Below are positions 17,608 through 27,367 of a stretch of DNA of 64,000 nt, in pieces (position 1 is the first letter of the stretch; each line of letters opens with the position of its first letter). Position numbers and translations under genes: made by a program. Origin of the DNA: Flavonifractor sp. An92 (GTDB lineage: Bacteria; Bacillota; Clostridia; Oscillospirales; Oscillospiraceae); contig NZ_NFGZ01000003.1 in NCBI RefSeq assembly GCF_002159175.1, positions 153,551 through 217,550 of the forward strand, in the 5' to 3' direction. The notes under the pieces are model-generated. The model saw nothing but the letters and a program-made list of their open reading frames with translations, was not told the origin of the DNA and made no database searches.

Positions 17608-18396
17608 TCAGCCCGCCTCTTCGCTTTGGTCGGCGCCCTCCGACACGGCGGTGACGGTACAGTCCCGCTCGTTGCCGGTCAGGCGCACCCGGCGGTCCTT
17701 GCACAGCTCCAGCACCGCCAGGAAGGTGGCCACAATCTCCGAGCGGCTGCGGCTGCCGCGGAACAGAGAGCGAAAGCCCATCACGCCGAAGCGCAGCAGG
17801 CGCTGCAGCACCTCAGCGGCCTTGTCGGCCACCGGGTAGGGTTCCCGGCCCACGATGCCCTCAAAGGCCGCCATGGGCGGCGGCAGCTTCCGGCCCGTGC
17901 GGGAGAGGACCTCCATTACGGCCCGGCGCAACTCCTCCGCCGTGTGCTCGTACTCATAGGAGCGGGCGGGCAGGGGCTCCGGCGTTTTCACGAGAAAATC
18001 CCGTCCCACTGCGTAGCGCCGCTCCAGCAGGGGCAGCACCGCGCGCACCCGGGAGCGGCTTTCGCTGCGCTGGTGCTCCTCCAGAGAGGCGATGAGCTGT
18101 TCCATCTCGCTCAGCGCCTCCTCGTCCTTGATGGACAGGAGCATCCGGGTCTTGATGAACATGAGTTGGGAGGCCATGGTGACGAATTCGCTGGCCACGT
18201 CCAGGTCCAGCTCCCGCCGCCGGGCCATCCACGCCAGATACTGGTCTAAAATCAAGGAAATCTGAATATCCTTGATCTCCATTTTGTTCTTGCTCAGCAG
18301 ATGTAAGATAAGGTCCAGCGGTCCGTTGAAATCCTCCAGGTCGGCCTCCGCCCGGACCCGGACCACCTTCTCCAGATGATAAATGGGACTGTCCAT
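17608..18396 (-). CDS. scpA: Segregation and condensation protein A
   Basis: ScpA is the kleisin subunit of the SMC complex. The 262-aa protein has the family signature near the N-terminus (DFNGPLDLILHLLSKNKMEI, then DIQISLILDQYLAWM) and a C-terminal winged helix. It lies nine bases after the M50 protease gene and before scpB, in the usual order. Confidence 0.95.
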   Translation of the reverse strand: MDSPIYHLEKVVRVRAEADLEDFNGPLDLILHLLSKNKMEIKDIQISLILDQYLAWMARRRELDLDVASEFVTMASQLMFIKTRMLLSIKDEEALSEMEQLIASLEEHQRSESRSRVRAVLPLLERRYAVGRDFLVKTPEPLPARSYEYEHTAEELRRAVMEVLSRTGRKLPPPMAAFEGIVGREPYPVADKAAEVLQRLLRFGVMGFRSLFRGSRSRSEIVATFLAVLELCKDRRVRLTGNERDCTVTAVSEGADQSEEAG

Positions 18397-18405
18397 ACCG
18401 CTCCC

Positions 18406-19107
18406 CTACCCCAGAATGGCCTGGGCGATGGCGTAGTACGGGAAGCTGGACCACTGGAACAGCAGGTCGAACACCGCGTTCCGTGCGGCCAGCAGGGGCC
18501 CATCCAGCACCCCGGTCCACAGCACCAGCACCAGGGCGATCATCCCGTAGCGCTCGTACCGCAGGATGTTGTAGTAGGTCTGGTCCGGCAGGAAGGCCCC
18601 CAGGACCTTGGACCCGTCCAGCGGCGGAAAGGGGATCAGATTAAAGATACCCAGACCGATGCTCAGATAAGCGGTGATCAGCAGAAAATCCAGCATCCAC
18701 GCCAGAATGGCGCTGTTGGGCCACAGGGCATAGCTCAGTCCCGCCAGCGCCGCCCGGAGCAGCAGCGCCAGAAAGGCCAGCACGAAATTGGACACCGGCC
18801 CGGCCAGCGCGGTGATGGCCATGCCGCTCTTGGGGTTTTTGAAGTAGTTGGGATTCACCGGCACGGGCTTGGCCCAGCCGAACCCCGCCACCAGCATCAT
18901 CAGTGCGCCGAAGGGGTCCAGATGCCGCAGGGGGTTGAAGGACAGGCGGTGCATCTGCTTGGCCGTGGGGTCCCCCAGGGCCAGCGCCGCCAGGCCGTGG
19001 CAGGTTTCATGGACCGTCAGGCACAGCAGCACCGAAAAGGCCTGCATGAGCAGATATAGCAGCCCCTGCCAGTCCATGTGTTGAAAGAATTGGGAAAATG
19101 CGTTCAA
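18406..19107 (-). CDS. Site-2 protease family (M50) membrane metalloprotease
   Basis: The 233-aa polytopic protein has the zinc motif HETCH ([17 protein letters not shown]) in a first helix, and the third ligand region [14 protein letters not shown] in a later one. Small M50 proteins of this kind precede scpA in many Firmicutes; their substrate is unknown. The start is TTG at 19107 after AGAGGAGGACGACTGA. A promoter at 19152-19180 makes it the first gene of the M50-scpA-scpB-DUF2953-ytfJ-dacF-rluB run. Confidence 0.9.
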   Translation of the reverse strand: MNAFSQFFQHMDWQGLLYLLMQAFSVLLCLTVHETCHGLAALALGDPTAKQMHRLSFNPLRHLDPFGALMMLVAGFGWAKPVPVNPNYFKNPKSGMAITALAGPVSNFVLAFLALLLRAALAGLSYALWPNSAILAWMLDFLLITAYLSIGLGIFNLIPFPPLDGSKVLGAFLPDQTYYNILRYERYGMIALVLVLWTGVLDGPLLAARNAVFDLLFQWSSFPYYAIAQAILG

Positions 19108-19151
19108 TCAGTCGTCCTCCTCTGTACGGGGCGGTTCTTCTGACGGGTTGA

Positions 19152-19180
19152 ATTATACCAAGTTTTTCCCCGGTACACAA
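19152..19180 (-). promoter_or_regulatory. Promoter of the M50-scpAB operon
   Basis: On the minus strand there is TTGTGT (19180-19175), a 17-bp spacer and a perfect TATAAT (19157-19152), 45 bp before the TTG start. Confidence 0.7.
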
Positions 19181-19189
19181 GGCGGAACG

Positions 19190-19942
19190 TCATACGATGT
19201 GGCTGCGCAGGACGCCGATGCCCCCGATCTCCACCTCCACGGTGTCGCCGGGGTGCATGGGCCCGATGCCCGCCGGGGTGCCGGTGGTAACCACGTCGCC
19301 GGGCTCCAGGGTCATGGAGGCGGTGATGAATTCCAGCAGCTCCGGCACCGCCGTCATGAACTGACTGGTGCGTCCGGACTGCACCACCCGGCCGTTGAGC
19401 CGGGTCTCCACCGGCAGGTCCGCCGGGTCCACCTCGTCGGTGACCAGGGGGCCGATGGGGGCAAAGCCGTCCATGCTCTTGCCGCGGCTCCACTGTCCGT
19501 CTCCCTTCTGGATGTCCCGGGCGGTGACGTCGTTGAGGCAGGTGTAGCCCAGAATGTAGTCGGCAAAATGCTCCGCCTTCACGTCCTTGGCGCGGCGGCG
19601 GATGACGAAGGCCAGCTCCCCCTCATAGTCCAGACGCTGGACAAAGCCAGGCGCGTGGACCTCCCCTTCGGGGTGGTTGAGGGTGTTGGGGGCCTTCAGG
19701 AAGAGCATGGGCCGCTCGGGCACCCCCTCCCCCATCTCCATGGCGTGGTCGTAGTAGTTCTTGCCCACACAGACGATCTTGGTGGGCTCGCAGGGGGCCA
19801 GCAGGGTGCAGCTGCTCAGCGGCAGGCTCTCCCCGTCATAGCACACCCCCTCGTAGGGCGGGCAGGCCAGGGTGCGCACGGTGTCGCCCTGGAGCACGCC
19901 CCACACGGGCTTCTCGTCCCGCAGGATACGGACGTATTTCAT
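19190..19942 (-). CDS. Fumarylacetoacetate hydrolase-family protein
   Basis: The 250-aa protein begins MKYVRILRDEKPVWGV, has KIVCVGKNYYDHAMEMG and the metal-site region DYEGELAFVIRRR, and ends GDTVEVEIGGIGVLRSHIV. Such FAH-fold enzymes are hydrolases or decarboxylases of beta-diketo acids (2-hydroxyhepta-2,4-diene-1,7-dioate isomerase/hydratase-like), and many act as oxaloacetate decarboxylases or acylpyruvases. The substrate here is not known. The start overlaps the engB stop by four bases. Confidence 0.88.
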   Translation of the reverse strand: MKYVRILRDEKPVWGVLQGDTVRTLACPPYEGVCYDGESLPLSSCTLLAPCEPTKIVCVGKNYYDHAMEMGEGVPERPMLFLKAPNTLNHPEGEVHAPGFVQRLDYEGELAFVIRRRAKDVKAEHFADYILGYTCLNDVTARDIQKGDGQWSRGKSMDGFAPIGPLVTDEVDPADLPVETRLNGRVVQSGRTSQFMTAVPELLEFITASMTLEPGDVVTTGTPAGIGPMHPGDTVEVEIGGIGVLRSHIV

Positions 19943-20538
19943 TGCATTCCCTCCCGATGGGCCTCCACCAGAGCCAGAAGCACGTCCCGGCCGTTCCCCT
20001 TCTCCGCGGAGAACGGGATGAGCGGGGTGTCCTCATCCAGGGAGAGGGTCTCCCGGATGCGCTCCAGATTGGGCTCGATCTCACTCTTTTTCAGCTTGTC
20101 CAGCTTGTTGGCCACCACGGCAAAGGGCTTGCCGCTGTTCTGGAACCACTCCGCCATGGTGCAGTCGTCCGCCGTAGGCTTGTGCCGGGCGTCCACGATG
20201 AGCACCCCCAGGGTCATGAGGGCGGGGTCGGCAAACCAGCTCTCGATGAGGCGGCCCCAGCGGGCCTTCTCCGCCTGGGAGACCTTGGCGTAGCCGTAGC
20301 CCGGCAGGTCCACCAGATAGAGCTTCTTGTCAATGAGGAAATAGTTGATGTGGGTGGTCTTTCCGGGGGAATTGCCCACCCGGGCGAAGTTTTTCCGCCC
20401 CAGCAGGCGGTTGATGACCGAGGACTTGCCCACGTTGGACCGCCCGGCAAAGACGATCTGGGGCAGGGCGTCCCGGGGAAAGTCGGCGGCCTTGGCGGCC
20501 GAGCGGACAAACTCCGCGTTGTTCAGGTTCAGCGGCAC
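19939..20538 (-). CDS. engB: Ribosome biogenesis GTP-binding protein EngB/YsxC
   Basis: EngB helps assemble the 50S subunit. The 199-aa protein has GRSNVGKSS (G1), DLPGYGYA (G3) and ANKLDK (G4). I chose GTG at 20538 (VPLNLNNAEFVRSA), preceded by GAGAAAGGGG, since a longer ATG start at 20574 lies inside a GC-rich hairpin and lacks a ribosome site. It lies downstream of lon, the order seen in Bacillus (lonA-ysxC). Confidence 0.92.
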   Translation of the reverse strand: MPLNLNNAEFVRSAAKAADFPRDALPQIVFAGRSNVGKSSVINRLLGRKNFARVGNSPGKTTHINYFLIDKKLYLVDLPGYGYAKVSQAEKARWGRLIESWFADPALMTLGVLIVDARHKPTADDCTMAEWFQNSGKPFAVVANKLDKLKKSEIEPNLERIRETLSLDEDTPLIPFSAEKGNGRDVLLALVEAHREGMQ

Positions 20539-20560
20539 TCTCGTCGCCCCTTTCTCACAC

Positions 20561-20589
20561 GCCCGCCGCCCCATACCGGAGCGGCGGGC
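20561..20589 (-). other. Hairpin between lon and engB
   Basis: A 12-bp GC-rich stem (20561-20572 with 20578-20589; one G-U pair in the RNA) follows the lon stop. No T-run follows, so it may slow or partly stop transcription or protect the lon mRNA end. Confidence 0.55.
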
Positions 20590-20601
20590 AGGATTGCTCT
20601 C

Positions 20602-23016
20602 TCACTGCTGGAGGTTCAGCCCGCCGGTGCGGCAGGCGCTCTCCCCCTGGACCGGCTCCGCGCCCGGAGCGGGCTGAGCGGGGTCCAGGCCCAGAGCCTG
20701 GGCCAGCACCGCGTCCACGTGCTCCACCGGGATGAAGTGGAGGGCGGCGCGGACGGTCTGGTCGATCTCCTCCAGGTCCTTCTGATTGTCGGCGGGGATG
20801 AGGACGGTACGGATGCCGCCACGGAGCGCGGCCATGGTCTTTTCCTTCAGCCCGCCGATGGGCAGCACCCGGCCCCGCAGGGTCACCTCGCCCGTCATGG
20901 CCAGCTCCCGCTTCACCGGGATGCCGGTGAGGGCGGAAACCATGGCGGTGGTGATGGCGATGCCGGCGGAGGGGCCGTCCTTGGGGACCGCACCCTCGGG
21001 GAAGTGGACGTGGATGTCCTTCTTCTGATAGAAGTCCGGCTCCAGCCCCAGGCGGTCGGCCCGGCTGCGGATGTAGGTGTAGGCCGCGTGGGCGCTCTCC
21101 TTCATCACGTCGCCCAGGTTGCCCGTGAGCTCCACCTTGCCGGTGCCGGGCACCACGGCCACCTCCACCTCCAGGATCTCGCCACCCACGCTGGTCCAGG
21201 CCAGGCCGTTGACCACGCCCACCTGCTCGGTGAGGGCCACCTTCTCGGGGTGGTAGCGGCGCACGCCCAGCAGCTCCTCCAGGGAGTCGCCGGTGACGGA
21301 GAGGCTCTTCTCCCCCGCCACGATGCGCATGGCGGCCTTCCGGCACACCGCGCCCAGCTCCCGCTCCAGCACGCGCACGCCCGACTCCCGGGTGTATCCG
21401 GCGATGATCTCCCGGATGGCCCCGTCGGTGAGCTTGAGCTGGCTCTTCTTCAGACCGTGGCGCTTGAGCTGCTTGGGCAGCAGGTGGCGCTTGGCGATCT
21501 GGAGCTTCTCCTCGTCGGTGTAGCTGGTCAGCTCGATGACCTCCATCCGGTCCAGCAGGGGCCGGGGGATGGTGTCCAGGGTATTGGCGGTGGTGATGAA
21601 GAGGACGTCGGACAGGTCGAAGGGCACCTCCAGGAAGTGGTCCCGGAAGGTGCTGTTCTGCTCGGCGTCCAGCACCTCCAGCAGGGCGTCAGCCGGGTCG
21701 CCCCGGTGGTCGGCCCCCAGCTTGTCGATCTCGTCCAGCAGCAGGATGGGGTTACAGGACCCGGCCTGCCGGATGCCGGCGATGATGCGGCCGGGCATGG
21801 CGCCGATGTAGGTCTTGCGGTGGCCGCGGATGTCGGCCTCGTCGTGGACGCCGCCCAGAGAGATCCGGGCCAGCTTCCGGTGCAGGGCGTGGGCCATGCT
21901 CATGGCGATGGAGGTCTTGCCCACGCCGGGAGGGCCCACCAGGCAGAGGATCTGCCCCTTCAGGTCGGGAGAGAGCTGCTTGACCGCCAGAAACTCCAGC
22001 ATCCGCTCCTTCACCTTCTGAAGGCCGAAGTGCTCGGCGTCCAGCACCTTGCGGGCCGCCTCCACGTCCACCCGGTCCTTGGTGCGCTTGCCCCAGGGGA
22101 GCTCCAGGCACACGTCCAGATAGTTGCGGATGACGGTGGCCTCCGCCGAGCCGAAGGGCTGCTTCTCCAGGCGGGAGACCTCCTTGAGGAGCTTCTCCTC
22201 GGTCTCCTTGGGGAGCTTGGCCTTCTCGATGCGCTGGCGGTACTCGGCCACCTCGTTCTCGGCGCCGGCCTCGCCCTCCCCCAGCTCCTGCTGGAGGACC
22301 TTGAGCTGCTCGCGGAGGTAGTAGTCCCGCTGGTTCCGGGACAGGCCGTCCCGCACCCGGCTCTGGAGCTCCAGCTCCAGCTCCAGCACCTCCAGCTCCC
22401 GCTTGAGCTGCTGATAAAGCCGCTCCAGACGGCGCACCGGGCGCAACTCCTCCAGGATGGCCTGCTTGTCCCCGGCCCGCATGACGATGTTCTGGGCGAT
22501 ATAGTCGGCGATGTACCCCGGGTCCTCGCTGGACAAGAGGTTCATCAGGATATCGGGGGTCATCTTGGGCGCCAGCTCCACGTACCGCCCGAAGAGCTCA
22601 TACGTCTGGCGGATGAGGGCCTCGGTCTTGGCCGAGTTGCGCACGCGCTCCTCCACCGGGATCTCCTCCACCGTGCCGCTGAGGTACGGGGTGAGCTGGG
22701 TGAGACCGGTCAGCCGTCCCCGGGCAGAGCCCTCCACCATGACCCGCACGTTGTCGCCGGGCAGACGCAGGATCTGCTTCACACTGGAGATGGTACCCAC
22801 CCGGCACAGATCCTTTTCCCGGGGGGCCTCCACCGCCAGGTCCTTCTGGGCCACCAGAAAAACGGGGCTGCCGTTGGTCATGGCCTCATCTAGGGCCTTG
22901 ATGGAAATGTCCCGGCCCACGTCGAAGTGGAGCAGCATGTTGGGGAACACGGTCAGACCCCGCAGGGCCAGCACCGGCATCTCCACGCCGGAGGCGATGT
23001 GCTCTTGCTCTGTCAT
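20602..23016 (-). CDS. lon: ATP-dependent protease La (LonA)
   Basis: Lon degrades misfolded and regulatory proteins in the cytoplasm. The 804-aa protein has the N-terminal substrate domain, a coiled coil (about 190-280), the Walker A motif GPPGVGKTS with Walker [11 protein letters not shown], and a C-terminal protease domain with the catalytic Ser in [11 protein letters not shown] and Lys in [11 protein letters not shown]. The length is typical of LonA. It follows clpX, with a palindromic gap of 112 bp. Confidence 0.97.
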   Translation of the reverse strand: MTEQEHIASGVEMPVLALRGLTVFPNMLLHFDVGRDISIKALDEAMTNGSPVFLVAQKDLAVEAPREKDLCRVGTISSVKQILRLPGDNVRVMVEGSARGRLTGLTQLTPYLSGTVEEIPVEERVRNSAKTEALIRQTYELFGRYVELAPKMTPDILMNLLSSEDPGYIADYIAQNIVMRAGDKQAILEELRPVRRLERLYQQLKRELEVLELELELQSRVRDGLSRNQRDYYLREQLKVLQQELGEGEAGAENEVAEYRQRIEKAKLPKETEEKLLKEVSRLEKQPFGSAEATVIRNYLDVCLELPWGKRTKDRVDVEAARKVLDAEHFGLQKVKERMLEFLAVKQLSPDLKGQILCLVGPPGVGKTSIAMSMAHALHRKLARISLGGVHDEADIRGHRKTYIGAMPGRIIAGIRQAGSCNPILLLDEIDKLGADHRGDPADALLEVLDAEQNSTFRDHFLEVPFDLSDVLFITTANTLDTIPRPLLDRMEVIELTSYTDEEKLQIAKRHLLPKQLKRHGLKKSQLKLTDGAIREIIAGYTRESGVRVLERELGAVCRKAAMRIVAGEKSLSVTGDSLEELLGVRRYHPEKVALTEQVGVVNGLAWTSVGGEILEVEVAVVPGTGKVELTGNLGDVMKESAHAAYTYIRSRADRLGLEPDFYQKKDIHVHFPEGAVPKDGPSAGIAITTAMVSALTGIPVKRELAMTGEVTLRGRVLPIGGLKEKTMAALRGGIRTVLIPADNQKDLEEIDQTVRAALHFIPVEHVDAVLAQALGLDPAQPAPGAEPVQGESACRTGGLNLQQ

Positions 23017-23065
23017 AAATCCTTCACTTCCCTTCCGGAAGGTCGTTGTAATTGCTGCGCGGTCC

Positions 23066-23113
23066 GAAAAAACGGCCGTTAACAGCGCGGGCGGGGCAGC
23101 GCCTGCCCCGCCC
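23066..23113 (-). terminator. Composite hairpin after clpX start region gap (clpX-lon intergenic)
   Basis: After the clpX stop (23129) the minus strand has a perfect 11-bp GC stem (23089-23099 with 23103-23113), then a 10-bp palindrome (23071-23080) that runs into a T-stretch (23072-23067). It probably works as a terminator between clpX and lon. Confidence 0.55.
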
Positions 23114-23128
23114 CTGTATCACTTTTTA

Positions 23129-24445
23129 TCAGGACACGTTGCCCCGCAGAGGAGCGCCGCCCTGCTCCGAGCGCAGCGCAGCGCCGCCCAGACGGGGCCG
23201 CTCGGTGCGCTTGGGGTCGTGCTCCACCTGGGGCGGGACGTGGTCCCGCACGCTCTCGGCGGTGATGGTCACCTTGGAGATAGTGGGGTCGGAGGGCACG
23301 TCGTACATGACCTGGGTCATGACCTCCTCCAGCACGGCACGCAGGCCGCGGGCGCCGATCTCGCGCTCGATGGCCTTGTCGGCCGCCGCCTCCAGGGCCG
23401 CGGGCTCGAACTCCAGGTCCACCATGTCGTACTCCAGCAGCTTCTGGTACTGCTTCACCAGCGCGTTCTTGGGCTGGGTCAGGATCTGCACCAGCTGATC
23501 CTTGTCCAGCGCCTTCAGGGCGGTGATGACGGGCAGACGGCCCACCAGCTCGGGGATGATGCCGAACTTCAGCAGGTCGTGGGGCTGGATCTCCCGATAA
23601 ATGGCGTCGTTGCGCTCGGTCTTGCTGTGGATCTCCGCGCCGAAGCCGATGCTCTTCTTGTCCAGACGCCGCTCGATGATCTTCTCGATGCCGTCGAAGG
23701 CGCCGCCGCAGATGAAGAGGATATTCTTGGTGTTGATCTGGATGAACTCCTGGTGGGGGTGCTTCCGGCCGCCCTGGGGCGGGACGTTGGCCACGGTGCC
23801 CTCCAGGATCTTCAGCAGAGCCTGCTGCACGCCCTCGCCGGACACATCCCGGGTGATGGAGGTGTTCTCGCTCTTGCGGGCGATCTTGTCGATCTCATCC
23901 ACGTAGATGATGCCTCGCTCGGCCAGCTCGATGTCGAAGTCGGCGGCCTGCACCAGGCGCAGCAGGATGTTCTCCACGTCGTCGCCCACATAGCCAGCCT
24001 CGGTGAGGGTGGTGGCGTCGGCGATGGCGAAGGGGACCTTCAGGATGCGGGCCAGGGTCTGGGCAAAGAGGGTCTTGCCGCTGCCGGTGGGCCCGATGAG
24101 GAGGATGTTGCTCTTCTGGAGCTCCACGTCCTCTCCCCCGCCGAAGTAGATGCGCTTATAGTGGTTGTACACCGCCACCGAGAGGGCCACCTTGGCCTCC
24201 TCCTGGCCGATGATATACTGGTCCAGCACCTGGCGGATCTCCCGGGGCGTGGGGATCACGTCGGGCACATCCAGGCTGGTCTCCGGATCGTCGGCGCTGT
24301 AATCCTCGTCCAGGATGCTCATGCACAGCTGCACACACTCGTTGCAGATGTAGGCCCCGGGGCCGGCGATGATGCGGGCCACCTGCTCCTGATGCTTGCC
24401 GCAGAAGGAGCAGCGGACCGACTTGTGTTCGTCATTTTTTGCCAT
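23129..24445 (-). CDS. clpX: ATP-dependent Clp protease ATP-binding subunit ClpX
   Basis: ClpX unfolds substrates and feeds them to ClpP. The 438-aa protein has an N-terminal zinc domain (CSFCGK and CNECVQLC), Walker A GPTGSGKT, the pore loop GYVGDD, Walker B YVDEIDK, and the IGF loop KKSIGFG that docks on ClpP. I chose ATG at 24445 ([10 protein letters not shown]) after GAGGTAAGAAC. It follows clpP as usual in Firmicutes. The last 30 or so residues (Arg/Gly-rich) are a variable tail. Confidence 0.97.
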   Translation of the reverse strand: MAKNDEHKSVRCSFCGKHQEQVARIIAGPGAYICNECVQLCMSILDEDYSADDPETSLDVPDVIPTPREIRQVLDQYIIGQEEAKVALSVAVYNHYKRIYFGGGEDVELQKSNILLIGPTGSGKTLFAQTLARILKVPFAIADATTLTEAGYVGDDVENILLRLVQAADFDIELAERGIIYVDEIDKIARKSENTSITRDVSGEGVQQALLKILEGTVANVPPQGGRKHPHQEFIQINTKNILFICGGAFDGIEKIIERRLDKKSIGFGAEIHSKTERNDAIYREIQPHDLLKFGIIPELVGRLPVITALKALDKDQLVQILTQPKNALVKQYQKLLEYDMVDLEFEPAALEAAADKAIEREIGARGLRAVLEEVMTQVMYDVPSDPTISKVTITAESVRDHVPPQVEHDPKRTERPRLGGAALRSEQGGAPLRGNVS

Positions 24446-24532
24446 GTTCTTACCTCGGTTACAGGCACAGCGTGCCGATTCAGACATGCCGCGGAGGAGC
24501 GGGCGCAAATCGCCCCCGCTCCCCCGGGCTCG

Positions 24533-25114
24533 TTACCGCTGATAGATGACCTTGTCGATGAGGCCGTACTCCTTGGCCTCCTCGGCAGACATGAAGTTGT
24601 CACGCTCGCAGTCGGCGGTGACCACCTCCAGAGGCTTGCCGGTGTTGTCGGCCAGGATGCGGTTCATCCGCTTCTTGATGATCTCCAGCCGCTTGAGGTG
24701 GATGGCCATATCGGTGATCTGACCCTGAGTGCCCGCGGAGGGCTGGTGGATCATGATCTCGGCGTTGGGCAGGGCGATGCGCTTGCCCTTGGCGCCGGAG
24801 GAGAGCAGGAAAGCTCCCATGCTGGCCGCCATGCCGATGCAGATGGTAGACACGTCGCACTTGATGTACTGCATCGTGTCATAGATGGCCATACCGTCGG
24901 TCACACTGCCGCCGGGGCTGTTGATGTAGAACTGAATGTCCTTGTCGGGGTCCTGGGCCTCCAGATAGAGCATCTGGGCCACCACCAGACTGGCCGTGGT
25001 GGCGTTGACCTCCTCCCCCAGGAAGATGATACGGTCGTTGAGCAGGCGGGAGAAGATGTCGTAAGACCGCTCTCCCCGATTGGTCTGCTCTACTACATAG
25101 GGAACTAAACTCAT
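24533..25114 (-). CDS. clpP: ATP-dependent Clp protease proteolytic subunit
   Basis: ClpP is the serine protease chamber of ClpXP. The 193-aa protein shows the catalytic Ser in [11 protein letters not shown], the His in MIHQPSAG, and the [14 protein letters not shown] segments. The start at 25114 ([11 protein letters not shown]) has AAAGGAGTACCGAGAC before it. The order tig-clpP-clpX-lon is the classical one. A GC hairpin without a T-run lies just after its stop (about 24493-24520). Confidence 0.97.
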   Translation of the reverse strand: MSLVPYVVEQTNRGERSYDIFSRLLNDRIIFLGEEVNATTASLVVAQMLYLEAQDPDKDIQFYINSPGGSVTDGMAIYDTMQYIKCDVSTICIGMAASMGAFLLSSGAKGKRIALPNAEIMIHQPSAGTQGQITDMAIHLKRLEIIKKRMNRILADNTGKPLEVVTADCERDNFMSAEEAKEYGLIDKVIYQR

Positions 25115-25235
25115 GTCTCGGTACTCCTTTGATTCGATGTCGGGTCCGGGAAGCCCCGTCCCGGCCATCCTCTCCGGCCCGGCGGGCATCCACACACAGA
25201 GTATACCCGCATGCTGGAGGATTATACCAGACCGA

Positions 25236-26525
25236 TTACTCGGCGGCCTTCTCCTTGGCCACGCCGGTGCTGAAGACCACCTCGGCGGCCTTCTCGCGGC
25301 ACATGTCCTTCTTCAGGTCGTCGGCCACCAGGACCTTGCGCAGCTCCTCCTCGGGCATGCCGTACTGGAGAGCCAGCTCCTTGATCTTGGCGTCGGCCTC
25401 CTCGTCGGTGACCTCGATGTTCTCGGCGGCCACGATGGCGCCCAGGGCCAGATCGCTCTGCACCTGCTTGAGGGCGCTCTCCTTGGCCTGCTCCTTCATC
25501 TGGTCCATGGTCATGCCCATCATGGCCAGGTACTGCTCGAAGGCGATGCCCTGAGAGGCAACACGCTGAGCGTAGTTGTTCACCAGCTTGTCAGCCTCGT
25601 AGTCCACCATGGCGTCGGGGATCTCCACCTCCATGTTGGCCACGACCTGCTCCATCAGGGCGTTGCGGAAGGCGTTCTTGGCGTTCTCCTCGCGGTGCTC
25701 CTTCAGCTTCTCGGCCAGGCTGGTGCGGAAGGCCTCCAGGGTGTCGAACTCGGACACGTCCTTGGCAAACTCGTCGTCCAGCTCGGGCAGCTTCTTCTCC
25801 TTGACCTCGTGGACCTTGACCTTGAACACCACGGGGGCGCCGGCCAGCTCAGTGGCGTGATAGTCCTCGGGGAAGGTGACGTTGACTTCCTTCTCGTCGC
25901 CGGCCTTGGTGCCAACCAGCTGATCCTCGAAGCCGGGGATGAAGGAACCGGAGCCCAGCTCCAGGCTGTGGCCCTCGGCCTTGCCGCCGTCAAAGGCCAC
26001 GCCGTCCTTGAAGCCCTCGAAGTCGATGACCACGGTGTCGCCGTTCTGAGCCTCGCGCTCCACGCTCACCAGCTCGGTGGCACGGTTGATGTAGGGCTTC
26101 AGCTCGTTGTCCACGTCCTCGTCGGTGACGTTGACGGTCTCCTTCTCCGCGGTCAGGCCCTTGTACTCGCCCAGCTTGACCTCGGGACGGACGGTGACCT
26201 TCGCCTTGAAGGTGAAGCCGTCCTTGTTGACCTCCTGGATCTCCACGTCGGGCCAGGCCACCACGTCCAGCTTCTCCTGCTCCACGGCGGTGGCATAAGC
26301 CTCGGGATAGATCTCGTTGATGGCGTCCTCATAGAACACGGCGGAGCCGTACATGCCCTCGATGACCTTCCGGGGGGCCTTGCCCTTGCGGAAGCCGGGG
26401 ATGCTGATCTTGCCGCGCTGCTTCTTGTAGACCTTCTCGATGGCGGCCTCGAACTCGTCGTGACCGACCTCGATCACCAGTTCAACGATGCTCTTTTCCT
26501 GCTTTTCGACGCTCTTGACATTCAT
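25236..26525 (-). CDS. tig: Trigger factor
   Basis: This ribosome-bound chaperone folds nascent chains. The 429-aa protein has an N-terminal ribosome-binding domain with the signature [13 protein letters not shown] near residue 45, a central FKBP-type domain (about 160-245) and a long helical C-terminal domain. A clear Shine-Dalgarno (ATAGGAGGAAG) precedes the ATG. The length and order before clpP are normal. Confidence 0.97.
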   Translation of the reverse strand: MNVKSVEKQEKSIVELVIEVGHDEFEAAIEKVYKKQRGKISIPGFRKGKAPRKVIEGMYGSAVFYEDAINEIYPEAYATAVEQEKLDVVAWPDVEIQEVNKDGFTFKAKVTVRPEVKLGEYKGLTAEKETVNVTDEDVDNELKPYINRATELVSVEREAQNGDTVVIDFEGFKDGVAFDGGKAEGHSLELGSGSFIPGFEDQLVGTKAGDEKEVNVTFPEDYHATELAGAPVVFKVKVHEVKEKKLPELDDEFAKDVSEFDTLEAFRTSLAEKLKEHREENAKNAFRNALMEQVVANMEVEIPDAMVDYEADKLVNNYAQRVASQGIAFEQYLAMMGMTMDQMKEQAKESALKQVQSDLALGAIVAAENIEVTDEEADAKIKELALQYGMPEEELRKVLVADDLKKDMCREKAAEVVFSTGVAKEKAAE

Positions 26526-26667
26526 GTTGTTTACTTCCTCCTATCGGTTCTGCCCGGCGCGCTGCACCGAAGGCAGTGGCCTTATTGCATGATCTGTATA
26601 AGTGTATCAGAACTGCGCTCAGATTTCCAGCGTTTTTGTAAAAATTCTTTGGATTCTCCCAATTCGG

Positions 26668-27354
26668 TCAATCCAGAATCTTTTTCGGGCGGAATCCCAG
26701 GTAATCCGCGGCGATCAGGCGGTATTCCACCCCCTGCACCGCCCCTTCCACCGCCAGGCGGTGGCTGCCGCCGTGGAGATGACCATAGTAGCAGGTGCGC
26801 ACCTGGTAGCGCTCCAGCAGGTCCAGGATCTCGGGACAGGTGTAGCCCTGGTAGCAGGGCGGGTAGTGGAGAAAGCACAGCTTCTCCCGCTCCCCCGCCG
26901 CCTTCAGGGAGGTCTCCAGGCGAATGAGCTCCCGGCGGAACACCTTCTCATTGTGTCCGCCGGCGTCCTCCTCATAGAACCAGCCCCGGGTGCCGCACAG
27001 GGCGAGGTCCCCGTAAAAATGGCAGTTGTTGTGGAGCAGCGTCAGGTTGGAAAAGCCCTCCTCCTTCCAGAAGCGCTCCATTTTCGTGGCGGTGTTCCAC
27101 CAGTAGTCGTGGTTGCCCTTGAGGACGATCTTCCGCCCCGGGAACTCCTCCAGAAAGGCGAAGTCCGCCCGGGCGTCCGGGAGGCTCATGCCCCAGGAGA
27201 TGTCTCCGCAGAGCACCAGGGTGTCCCCCTCCTTCAGGAGGCTCAGGCCCTCCCGGAGCTTGTCCACGTACCCGGTCCAGGCGCCCCCGAACACCTCCAT
27301 GGACTTGTTCACTGAAAGGGAGAGGTGGGTGTCCCCCATCACATACAGTGCCAA
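26668..27354 (-). CDS. Calcineurin-like metallophosphoesterase
   Basis: The 228-aa protein has the phosphoesterase motifs GDTHLS (residues 7-12), GDISWGM, LKGNHDYWW and GHLHGG, which bind two metal ions. The substrate is unknown. The visible start is TTG at 27354; the ATG at codon 6 (27339) is an alternative. It follows thrC by 13 bp and is the last gene of the rbgA-rnhB-yraN-dipeptidase-thrC run. Confidence 0.85.
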   Translation of the reverse strand: MALYVMGDTHLSLSVNKSMEVFGGAWTGYVDKLREGLSLLKEGDTLVLCGDISWGMSLPDARADFAFLEEFPGRKIVLKGNHDYWWNTATKMERFWKEEGFSNLTLLHNNCHFYGDLALCGTRGWFYEEDAGGHNEKVFRRELIRLETSLKAAGEREKLCFLHYPPCYQGYTCPEILDLLERYQVRTCYYGHLHGGSHRLAVEGAVQGVEYRLIAADYLGFRPKKILD

Positions 27355-27367
27355 AGGAACACCTGCC

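Noticed and set aside
19942..25108. Very long open frames on the plus strand opposite lon, clpX and clpP
   Set aside because: They run antisense to clear protease genes. GC-rich third positions leave few stops in the opposite frames, and the translations are low-complexity without domains.
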